64,000 nucleotides of DNA, from contig NZ_JAVBXX010000018.1 in assembly GCF_030824335.1 (NCBI RefSeq), positions 1 through 64,000 of the forward strand, in the 5' to 3' direction. Both the position numbers and the translations under genes were made by a program. Under the pieces are notes generated by a model. The model did no database searches. It had not been told where the DNA came from and saw only the letters and a list, made by a program, of their open reading frames with translations. Source of the DNA: Azonexus sp. GTDB lineage: Bacteria; Pseudomonadota; Gammaproteobacteria; Burkholderiales; Rhodocyclaceae. Position 1 is the first letter of the stretch, and each line of letters begins with the position of its first letter. Positions 21,900 to 31,009 of the stretch are shown piece by piece.

Positions 21900-21911
21900 G
21901 CGGTCGACCGC
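21900..21911. repeat. GTCGAC palindrome copy 3 (gcdH-ogt gap)
   Basis: GCGGTCGACCGC followed by AATAAATC, between gcdH and ogt. It is one base short of the 14-bp form on the left side. A second, weaker CCGTCGACCGG sits at 21860-21870. Confidence 0.75.
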
Positions 21912-21933
21912 AATAAATCGCCCAGGAGCTCAC

Positions 21934-22440
21934 ATGAACGCAAGAAACTATCAGGCCGTCGTCACCGCCCCCGGTTTTGCGCTGGGCGTTTGCTGTAACG
22001 ACGACGAAGTGACCCACATCGACTTCCTCGAACCCCGCCCGGAACAAGCGCCGACCACGGCACTGGCGGCGGAAACGGTACGCCAGTTGCAAGCCTACCT
22101 GGCCGATCCAGACTTCGTTTTCAGCCTGCCCTTACAGCCTGCCGGCACGCATTTCCAGCGGCGCGTCTGGGAACAGATTGCGGCAATTCCCGGCGGACGG
22201 ACGGAAACCTACGGTCAACTGGCGAAAAACCTGAAAAATGCCCCGCGCGCCGTCGGCCAGGCCTGCGGCGCCAATCCTTACCCGGTCGTCGTGCCCTGTC
22301 ATCGCGTCATCGCCAGCAGTGGTGCGGGCGACAAGAAACTCGGTGGCTTCGCCCGTGAGCGCGGCGGCTTCCTGCTCGAGGTCAAGCGCTGGCTGCTCAC
22401 CCATGAAAACGCCGATTGTGTCACCGCGTCTGAGCACTGA
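21934..22440 (+). CDS. ogt: methylated-DNA--protein-cysteine methyltransferase
   Basis: 168-aa suicide repair protein that removes O6-alkyl groups from guanine. The acceptor Cys is in VVVPCHRVIASSGAGDKKLGG, and the DNA-binding helix-turn-helix segment is GGRTETYGQLAKNLKNAPRA. A ribosome site AGGAG lies shortly before ATG. The last 38 bases overlap the start of the recombinase gene. Confidence 0.94.
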   Translation: MNARNYQAVVTAPGFALGVCCNDDEVTHIDFLEPRPEQAPTTALAAETVRQLQAYLADPDFVFSLPLQPAGTHFQRRVWEQIAAIPGGRTETYGQLAKNLKNAPRAVGQACGANPYPVVVPCHRVIASSGAGDKKLGGFARERGGFLLEVKRWLLTHENADCVTASEH

Positions 22441-23359
22441 TTTCCCCCCACGCGCAACCGATCTCGCCGAGATCGACAATTTCTGCGACGCGCTGTGGCT
22501 GGAAGACGGACTGGCCAAAGCCACGCTCGACAGCTACCGCTCAGACCTCGGCCGACTCGCCGGCTGGCTGGCCGCCCAGGCCAAAACCGCCCCCCCCGAA
22601 GCCCTGCTCGACCTGCGCGAAAGCACACTGACCGCCTTCATCGCGCAACTGTCGCGCAGTACCCGCGCCAGTTCGCAGGCGCGCTACCTGTCCACGCTGC
22701 GCCGCTTTTATCGCTGGCAAGTCGGGCGCGGACGCATTGTCGTCGATCCGACCCTGAAACTGGCCAACCCCAGCCTGCCCTCACGCCTGCCCAAGGTGAT
22801 GTCGGAAAAACAGGTCGCGGCGCTGCTCGCCGCGCCCGATCTGGAAACGCCGCTCGGCCTGCGCGACCGGGCCATGCTGGAAACCCTGTACGCCACCGGC
22901 TTGCGCGTTTCCGAACTGGTCAATCTGAAACTGCATGAAGTCAGCCTGATCGACGGCGTGCTGCGCGCCTTCGGCAAAGGTAGCAAGGAACGCCTGGTGC
23001 CGCTCGGCGAACTGGCCATCGACTGGCTTACCCGCTACCTGAACGAAGCCCGCAGCGCGCTGCTGCACGGCCAGCCCAGCGACGATCTGTTCGTCACCAC
23101 GCGCGGCGGCGCGATGACCCGCCAGGCTTTCTGGCACCTGATCAAGCGTTACGCGCTGCTGGCAGAAATCGACCCGGCCAAACTGTCACCGCACGTCCTG
23201 CGCCACGCCTTCGCCACGCATTTGCTGAACCACGGCGCCGACCTGCGTGTCGTGCAACTGCTGCTCGGCCATGCCGATATCTCGACCACCCAGATTTACA
23301 CGCATGTTGCCCGCGAACGGCTGAAATCGCTGCATGCGGTCCACCATCCTCGCGGCTAA
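22403..23359 (+). CDS. xerD: tyrosine recombinase XerD
   Basis: 318-aa site-specific recombinase that resolves chromosome dimers at dif together with XerC. The N-terminal SAM-like domain includes YRSDLGRLAGWL. Catalytic residues are visible: Arg in YATGLRVSELVNLK, Lys in FGKGSKERLVPLGE, His-x-x-Arg in SPHVLRHAFATHLLNHGA, His in LLGHADISTTQIYTHV, and the nucleophile Tyr in the same segment. GKGSKERLVPLG favours XerD over XerC. ATG at 22403 (MKTPIVSPRLST) overlaps the ogt tail. No phage genes surround it, so it is the housekeeping enzyme. Confidence 0.92.
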   Translation: MKTPIVSPRLSTDFPPRATDLAEIDNFCDALWLEDGLAKATLDSYRSDLGRLAGWLAAQAKTAPPEALLDLRESTLTAFIAQLSRSTRASSQARYLSTLRRFYRWQVGRGRIVVDPTLKLANPSLPSRLPKVMSEKQVAALLAAPDLETPLGLRDRAMLETLYATGLRVSELVNLKLHEVSLIDGVLRAFGKGSKERLVPLGELAIDWLTRYLNEARSALLHGQPSDDLFVTTRGGAMTRQAFWHLIKRYALLAEIDPAKLSPHVLRHAFATHLLNHGADLRVVQLLLGHADISTTQIYTHVARERLKSLHAVHHPRG

Positions 23360-23368
23360 AATTCTCCC

Positions 23369-23860
23369 ATGAGCAAAATCGAACACGCCCCCGAAACCCA
23401 GGCCACGAAATTCCTGAAAGCGCACAAGGTGCCCTTCTCCAACCACCTGTATGCCTACGAGGAACACGGCGGCACCAAGGTTTCCGCCCGCGAACTGAAT
23501 GTGGACGAGCATCACGTGGTGAAAACGCTGGTTTTCGAGGATGAAAACGCCAAGCCGCTGATCGTGCTGATGCACGGCGACTGCAAGGTATCGACCAAGG
23601 AACTGGCGCGACAAATTCCGTGCAAGAAGGTCGAGCCATGCAAACCCGAAGTCGCCAACCGCCACACCGGTTTTCTGGTCGGCGGCACCAGCCCGTTCGG
23701 CACCAAGAAGGCCATGCCGGTATTCATCGAGAAAAGCATTCTCGATCTGCCGCTGATCTACATCAACGGCGGCCGGCGCGGCTATCTGGTCGGCGTCCAC
23801 CCGCACGACATCCTGCGCACGCTGCAGCCGAAAGCCGTCGACGCCGCCTTGCAATCGTGA
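23369..23860 (+). CDS. ybaK: YbaK/EbsC-family aminoacyl-tRNA deacylase
   Basis: 163 aa. A free-standing editing protein that hydrolyses mischarged Cys-tRNA(Pro) and related species. Typical YbaK features are VVKTLVFEDE, the LIVLMHGDCKVSTKELARQI segment, GFLVGGTSPFGTKKAMPVFI with the conserved Lys and Gly residues, and INGGRRGYLVGVHPHDI. The stop overlaps the next start (TGATG). Confidence 0.92.
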   Translation: MSKIEHAPETQATKFLKAHKVPFSNHLYAYEEHGGTKVSARELNVDEHHVVKTLVFEDENAKPLIVLMHGDCKVSTKELARQIPCKKVEPCKPEVANRHTGFLVGGTSPFGTKKAMPVFIEKSILDLPLIYINGGRRGYLVGVHPHDILRTLQPKAVDAALQS

Positions 23861-24821
23861 TGCCCGCGTCCTCGACGTCCAGGAAACCTCGTCCGAGCAG
23901 TCTCGTCTGCGCATTGCGCAGCAGGGTAATCCTGCTATTCGGCATCCTGTTTGGCACAATGCTGAGCGCTTGTGATCGATACCCTGACGAACAGCCATTG
24001 CAGTATCGCAACGCCCCAAGTGCATCGGCCAATCCGGTTTACCGTTTTGCGGTCCACCCGCTGCACAATCCGAAAAAGCTTGGCGCAGCTTATCAACCGC
24101 TGATCGACTTGCTGAATGCCCGCATCCCGGGGAGCCACTTTGAACTTGAGGCATCCCGCGACTATCGGGCCTACGAAGAGAAATATCGCGGCCGGGGACC
24201 GGAATTCCTGCTGCCCAACCCCTGGCAGACGACCAAGGCCATCCAGCTTGGCTATCGGGTCATTGCCATGGCTGGCGATGCGGAAGATTTCCGCGGGATT
24301 TTCGTTGTGCGGCGGGACAGCGGGATAAAACACCCTGCCGACCTCCGCGGCAAAACCGTCAGTTATCCCTCGCCAACCGCGCTCGCGGCCTGTGTCATGC
24401 CACAATACTTTCTGCACGCACAGGGCATCGATATTCACAAGGACATTACCAATGCCTACGTCGGTTCGCAGGAGTCTTCGATCATGAACGCTTATCTTGG
24501 TCAATCGGCGGCAGGTGCCACCTGGCCACTACCCTGGCGGCTCTTTCAGCAGGACCACCCGGCCGAAGCTGCGCAACTTGAAGTCATCTGGGAAACGCCG
24601 CCGTTACTGAACAACTCGGTAATGGTGCGCAACGATGTCCCCGTCGCACTGGCCGGAGAAGTACAGGCACTGCTGCTTCAACTTCATAACGATGAGACCG
24701 GTCGGCGCATCCTCGCCGGCATGGCCACAAGCCGCTTTCATCCGGCCGACAACAATAGCTACGCCAAGGTCGAACGTTACATCCAGACCTTCGAAAGGGA
24801 TGTTCGTCCGGTGGAGCAGCG

Positions 24822-24825
<4 letters not shown>
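23860..24825 (+). CDS. PhnD-like substrate-binding lipoprotein
   Basis: 321 aa periplasmic phosphate/phosphonate-type binding protein. The signal peptide ends in the lipobox LSAC, so it is probably membrane-anchored. The core RFAVHPLHNPKKLGAAYQPL, then DLRGKTVSYPSPTALAACVM, is the standard PhnD layout. No ABC permease or ATPase is nearby. Instead its stop overlaps the start of a hybrid histidine kinase (ATGA), so it is most likely a periplasmic sensor feeding that kinase. The ligand is unknown. Confidence 0.85.
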
Positions 24826-27170
<2,345 letters not shown>

Positions 27171-27178
27171 TTAAATAA

Positions 27179-27215
27179 AACAATCATAGCAATTCAATCA
27201 ATCGATTGGAGCTAT
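27179..27215 (+). promoter_or_regulatory. OxyR-like tandem half-site region upstream of ZIP gene
   Basis: The right half ATCGATTGGAGCTAT fits ATAG-n-T-n3-A-n-CTAT with one mismatch. The left half (27179-27193) keeps T, A and C-x-AT at the expected 22-bp offset. It also contains the palindrome CAATCGATTG (27199-27208), echoed upstream of the catalase gene. Confidence 0.3.
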
Positions 27216-27258
27216 CAACCATCTCGGCATAAAGTTTCTCCAGCACAAGGAGAACACC

Positions 27259-28134
27259 ATGACCCAAATCGTCATCCGTCATTACGCCAGACCCGCCAAC
27301 CACAAACATTTGTGGCTCGGCATCAGCATGGCCATCATCGCCATCGGCTTTGGCATCGACCAGGCCGCGCAGTGGCTGGCGGCACACCCGATGGCGGCCA
27401 AGGGCTTGCAAGCCAGTTTGTTCGCCGGCCTCGCCACCGGCTTGGGCGCAATTCCGGTGCTTTTCCTGCGTCGACCGCAAGAATCCTTGATGGCACCGAT
27501 GCTCGGTCTCGCCGGCGGCATGATGCTCGCCGCCAGCCTTTTTTCGCTCCTCGTCCCGGCCATCCAGAACGTAGCCGCCAGCGGCGCACCGCTGGTCCTC
27601 GGTAGCGCGACGGCCATTGCCTTGCTGATCGGTGCCGCGATCATGCAGCGGATGGATCAGCGCACGCCGCACGCACATGTCGAAGGCCTCGAAGCAAGCG
27701 GCCTGCAACCGCAAGTCGGTTTGGTCGTTGCCGCCATCGCCTTGCACAATCTGCCGGAAGGCCTGGCCGTCGGCGTAGCAGTCGCCGCTGGCGCCGATCA
27801 CGGTATGAGCCTCGGGATTGCCATGCAGAACATTCCGGAAGGCTGGATCGTAGCCAGCGCCATGATTGCGCTCGGCGCCGGCCCGTTGCGCGCCGCCTTG
27901 ACCGCCCTCGGTACTGGCCTGGTCGAACCGCTCGGCGGCTTGTTCGGCGTCCTCGCCAGCACACTCGCCGGCGCCGCCTTGCCGCTTGCCCTGGCTGCAG
28001 CGGCCGGCGCCATGCTCTGGGTGGTCAGCCATGAATTGATTCCGGCCTCGCACCGTCCGGGACGCGAAACGGCGGCGACCGCCGGCTTGCTCAGCGGCTT
28101 CGCGCTGATGACGGCGTTGGCGGTCGTCGTTTAA
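27259..28134 (+). CDS. ZIP-family metal transporter
   Basis: 291 aa inner-membrane permease with about eight predicted transmembrane helices. The metal-binding ZIP signatures HNLPEGLAVGVAVAAG and QNIPEGWIVASAMIALG are both present, with a short His-containing loop (RTPHAHVEGLEASG). This matches the GufA branch, which imports Zn, Mn or Fe. A ribosome site AAGGAG precedes ATG. The stop overlaps the convergent folB stop by 4 bp (TTAA). OxyR-like half-sites upstream suggest possible control by oxidative stress; this is inference. Confidence 0.88.
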   Translation: MTQIVIRHYARPANHKHLWLGISMAIIAIGFGIDQAAQWLAAHPMAAKGLQASLFAGLATGLGAIPVLFLRRPQESLMAPMLGLAGGMMLAASLFSLLVPAIQNVAASGAPLVLGSATAIALLIGAAIMQRMDQRTPHAHVEGLEASGLQPQVGLVVAAIALHNLPEGLAVGVAVAAGADHGMSLGIAMQNIPEGWIVASAMIALGAGPLRAALTALGTGLVEPLGGLFGVLASTLAGAALPLALAAAAGAMLWVVSHELIPASHRPGRETAATAGLLSGFALMTALAVVV

Positions 28135-28481
28135 ACCGAGCGTTCGATGAGCACGCCGACGCGCTTGACGCCCGGCATCATGCCCAGTTTGGCGACGGAT
28201 ACCCGGACCCACTGGGCAGCAAAATTTTCCAGCAGCCAGGTGGCGATATGTTCGGCCAGTTTTTCCAGCAGGTTGAAATGGCTGGCCGACAAATCCTTGC
28301 GCAGGCGCTCGACGACAACGGCGTAGTCCACAGTGTCGCGAATGTCGTCGCTGGCCCCGGCCGATGCGGTCGACACCCCGATGTGCAGAGAAATCTCAAC
28401 CGTCTGCGACATGGCTTTTTCACGCGGATAGATGCCTATCCACGTTTCGGCGCGCAGTTCTTCGATGAAAATGATGTCCAT
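28131..28481 (-). CDS. folB: dihydroneopterin aldolase
   Basis: 116 aa folate-pathway enzyme converting dihydroneopterin to 6-hydroxymethyl-dihydropterin and glycolaldehyde. The start MDIIFIEELRAETWIGIYPR is the typical FolB N-terminus. Further signs are DTVDYAVVVERL, the catalytic segment with NLLEKLAEHIATWLL, and the C-terminal VRVSVAKLGMMPGVKRVGV. A longer in-frame start runs back through the plsY promoter and is rejected. The 3' end is convergent with the ZIP gene, overlapping by 4 bp. Confidence 0.93.
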   Translation of the reverse strand: MDIIFIEELRAETWIGIYPREKAMSQTVEISLHIGVSTASAGASDDIRDTVDYAVVVERLRKDLSASHFNLLEKLAEHIATWLLENFAAQWVRVSVAKLGMMPGVKRVGVLIERSV

Positions 28482-28484
28482 TTG

Positions 28485-28496
28485 ACGGTCGACCGT
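28485..28496. repeat. variant GTCGAC palindrome (folB-plsY divergent promoter)
   Basis: ACGGTCGACCGT, a perfect 12-bp palindrome 3 bp upstream of the folB start codon, in the gap to divergent plsY. It shares the CGGTCGACCG core of the dispersed family but not its outer bases. Confidence 0.6.
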
Positions 28497-28548
28497 GACA
28501 CGGGGTGTAAAATTTGCCGCGATTGTACCCCCACAGGCCAGAACCGCC

Positions 28549-29145
28549 ATGCAAACCCTCATCATCATTGTTGCCGCCTACCTGCTCGGCTCCGTTCCCT
28601 TTGCCATGATCTCCTCCCGAGTCTTCGGACTGGCCGATCCACGCACCTATGGCTCGGGCAATCCGGGCGCCACCAACGTGCTGCGCAGCGGCAATAAAAA
28701 GGCCGCACTGTTCACGCTGATCGGCGATGCGCTGAAAGGCTGGGTCGCGGTGTTCATCGCCCAGCAGTTGGAAATGTCGTCCGGCCTGATTGGTCTTGTC
28801 GCGCTGGCGGTCTTCTTCGGCCACCTGTTTCCCGTCTTCCTCAAGTTCAAGGGGGGTAAAGGCGTAGCCACGGCAGCCGGCGTATTGCTCGCCCTCGATC
28901 CACTGCTTGGCTTCGCCGTACTGGCCACCTGGTTGCTGGTCGCCTTTGTTTCACGCTACTCCTCGTTGGCCGCATTGATCGCCGCCGCCAGCGCACCGCT
29001 GTACTCCGCCCTGATGCACGGTGCCGATACGCAATTTGCCGTCGTCGGCCTGCTGGGGTTTGCCTTGATCATCAAGCACTGGCAGAACCTGCAGCGCTTG
29101 ATGGCCGGCCAGGAAAGCAAGATCGGCAGCAAGAAAAAAGCCTGA
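28549..29145 (+). CDS. plsY: glycerol-3-phosphate acyltransferase PlsY
   Basis: 198 aa integral membrane enzyme transferring acyl groups from acyl-phosphate to glycerol-3-phosphate, the first step of phospholipid synthesis. Motifs: GSVPFAMISSRVFGL, DPRTYGSGNPGATNVLRSGN, then GHLFPVFLKFKGGKGVATAAG, which hold the conserved Ser/Gly-rich active site. The C-terminus is basic (SKIGSKKKA). ATG at 28549 gives the canonical start MQTLIIIVAAYLLGS. folB and plsY are divergent neighbours in many betaproteobacteria. Confidence 0.95.
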   Translation: MQTLIIIVAAYLLGSVPFAMISSRVFGLADPRTYGSGNPGATNVLRSGNKKAALFTLIGDALKGWVAVFIAQQLEMSSGLIGLVALAVFFGHLFPVFLKFKGGKGVATAAGVLLALDPLLGFAVLATWLLVAFVSRYSSLAALIAAASAPLYSALMHGADTQFAVVGLLGFALIIKHWQNLQRLMAGQESKIGSKKKA

Positions 29146-29164
29146 TCATCCGCAAGGCGGAACT

Positions 29165-29201
29165 ATAGCTTTAACCAATCGATAGAATAATCACAATCGA
29201 T
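29165..29201 (+). promoter_or_regulatory. OxyR-like tandem site upstream of catalase unit
   Basis: ATAGCTTTAACCAAT (29165-29179) matches the OxyR half-site ATAG-n-T-n3-A-n-CTAT at all but one defined position. A second half ATAATCACAATCGAT (29187-29201) follows at the required 22-bp offset with three mismatches. The direct repeat CAATCGAT occurs at 29176 and 29194. Confidence 0.45.
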
Positions 29202-29278
29202 TAGCCTAATCACCATGACTCCCCTACACTGAATTCATCAGGTCAGATTCGACCTGCATTCAGCGACCGGAGGCCATC

Positions 29279-29371
29279 ATGATTGCTCGACTCATCCAGC
29301 GTTTCATTCAGGAAGAACAAGCCTGGGATCGCTACGTCGACGTGCTGGCCGGCATCCCGGAAAATTTCTGA
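29279..29371 (+). CDS. 30-aa small ORF upstream of catalase
   Basis: A short frame starting MIARLIQRFIQEEQAWDRYV and ending in AGIPENF. It has a strong ribosome site, GGAGG at 29269-29273, 5 nt before ATG. It lies downstream of the OxyR-like site and 39 bp upstream of katA, so it is probably transcribed with catalase. It may be a small protein or a translated leader. No family is recognised. Confidence 0.45.
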   Translation: MIARLIQRFIQEEQAWDRYVDVLAGIPENF

Positions 29372-29410
29372 TATCCCGCGTATTGCAAGTCAACACAGGA
29401 GAGAAGACTC

Positions 29411-30853
29411 ATGGACAACAAGAAACTCACCACTGCCGCCGGTTGCCCGGTCGTCGACAACCAGAACATCATGACCGCCGGCCCACGCGGGCCGCAATTG
29501 CTGCAGGACGTCTGGTTCCTCGAGAAGCTCGCCCACTTCGACCGCGAAGTGATTCCCGAGCGGCGCATGCACGCCAAGGGCTCCGGCGCCTACGGCACGT
29601 TCACCGTGACCAACGACATCACGAAATACAGCCGCGCCAAGATTTTCAGCCAGGTCGGCAAGAAGACCGACCTCTTCGTCCGCTTCTCGACGGTGGCCGG
29701 CGAACGCGGCGCGGCCGACGCCGAACGCGACATTCGCGGCTTCGCCATCAAGTTTTACACCGAGGAAGGCAACTGGGATCTGGTCGGCAACAACACCCCG
29801 GTGTTCTTCCTGCGCGACCCGCTGAAATTTCCCGACCTCAACCACGCGGTCAAGCGCGATCCACGGACCAATCTACGCAGCGCGAAAAACAACTGGGATT
29901 TCTGGACGCTGTTGCCGGAAGCCCTGCACCAGATCACCATCGTCATGTCCGACCGCGGCATCCCGGCCAGCTATCGCCACATGCATGGCTTCGGGTCGCA
30001 CACTTTCAGCTTCATCAACGCCAACAACGAGCGTTTCTGGGTCAAGTTCCACCTGAAAACCCAGCAGGGCATCAAGAACCTGAGCGACGCCGAAGCCGAA
30101 GCCTTGGTCGGTAAAGATCGTGAAACCCACCAGCGTGATCTGTACGACGCCATCGAAGCCGGTAACTTCCCGAAATGGACATTGGCCGTCCAGATCATGC
30201 CGGAAGCCGATGCCGAGAAAGTCCCCTACCACCCGTTCGACCTGACCAAGATCTGGCCGCACAAGGATTACCCGCTGATCGAAGTGGGGGTCATGGAACT
30301 GAACCGCAACCCGGCCAACTACTTTGCCGAAGTTGAGCAAGCAGCGTTCAATCCGGCCAACATCGTGCCCGGCATCAGCTTCTCGCCGGACAAGATGCTG
30401 CAGGGGCGCTTGTTCTCCTACGGGGATGCACAACGTTACCGACTGGGGGTCAATCATGGCCATATTCCGGTCAACGCACCGCGCTGCCCGGTACACAGCT
30501 ACCACCGCGACGGTGCCATGCGTACCGACGGCAACTTCGGCAGCACGCTGGGCTACGAGCCGAATGGCTACAGCGAATGGCAGGAACAACCGGATTACCG
30601 CGAACCGCCGCTGGCAATCAACGGCGCGGCCGATCACTGGAATTTCCGCGAAGACGATGACGACTACTACAGCCAGCCGCGCGCCCTGTTCCGCCTGATG
30701 ACGCCGGAACAGCAACAGACGCTGTTCGACAACACCGCCCGGGCGATGAGCGATGCACCGGAAGAAATCAAGCGCCGGCACATCGGCAATTGCAGCAAAT
30801 GCGATCCGGCCTACGGTGCAGGTGTCGCCAAAGCACTCGGTCTGTCGGTGTAA
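29411..30853 (+). CDS. katA: monofunctional heme catalase KatA
   Basis: 480 aa small-subunit catalase decomposing hydrogen peroxide. Active-site His54 lies in [14 protein letters not shown], Asn in [11 protein letters not shown], and the proximal heme ligand Tyr337 in [17 protein letters not shown]. Length and the C-terminal [19 protein letters not shown] place it with the short clade-3 enzymes that bind NADPH. No signal peptide, so cytoplasmic. Ribosome site AGGAGAG lies upstream. An OxyR-like site and a 30-aa ORF precede it and a strong terminator follows. Confidence 0.96.
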   Translation: MDNKKLTTAAGCPVVDNQNIMTAGPRGPQLLQDVWFLEKLAHFDREVIPERRMHAKGSGAYGTFTVTNDITKYSRAKIFSQVGKKTDLFVRFSTVAGERGAADAERDIRGFAIKFYTEEGNWDLVGNNTPVFFLRDPLKFPDLNHAVKRDPRTNLRSAKNNWDFWTLLPEALHQITIVMSDRGIPASYRHMHGFGSHTFSFINANNERFWVKFHLKTQQGIKNLSDAEAEALVGKDRETHQRDLYDAIEAGNFPKWTLAVQIMPEADAEKVPYHPFDLTKIWPHKDYPLIEVGVMELNRNPANYFAEVEQAAFNPANIVPGISFSPDKMLQGRLFSYGDAQRYRLGVNHGHIPVNAPRCPVHSYHRDGAMRTDGNFGSTLGYEPNGYSEWQEQPDYREPPLAINGAADHWNFREDDDDYYSQPRALFRLMTPEQQQTLFDNTARAMSDAPEEIKRRHIGNCSKCDPAYGAGVAKALGLSV

Positions 30854-30872
30854 TTAACGCGGCAATCAGGCA

Positions 30873-30898
30873 CAGCCCGGAGCAACCCGGGCTGTTTT
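30873..30898 (+). terminator. rho-independent terminator of katA
   Basis: Stem CAGCCCGG / CCGGGCTG (30873-30880 and 30887-30894) with a 6-nt loop, followed by TTTT. Confidence 0.85.
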
Positions 30899-30912
30899 GC
30901 GGAGCAGATGGG

Positions 30913-30975
30913 ATGAGCCACAAAAAGTGCTGCAAACGCAGGCCACGCTGCAAAAACTGTCCAAATAAAGGGTGA
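30913..30975 (+). CDS. 20-aa cysteine-rich small protein
   Basis: The frame MSHKKCCKRRPRCKNCPNKG has four cysteines in a CC-x6-C-x2-C layout and is otherwise almost entirely basic. GGAG at 30901-30904 gives an 8-nt spacing to ATG. The pattern resembles tiny unannotated Cys/Lys-rich proteins seen in proteobacteria and could bind a metal. It starts just after the katA terminator, so it needs read-through or its own promoter. An upstream in-frame ATG exists inside katA but has no ribosome site. Confidence 0.45.
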   Translation: MSHKKCCKRRPRCKNCPNKG

Positions 30976-31009
30976 CTTTGGCGGCCATGGCAAGCAGCGC
31001 CTGAGCGGA

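Noticed and set aside
22403..23359. The tyrosine recombinase as a phage or island integrase
   Set aside because: Sequence and length fit housekeeping XerD, and the neighbours are ordinary chromosomal genes with no att-like repeats.
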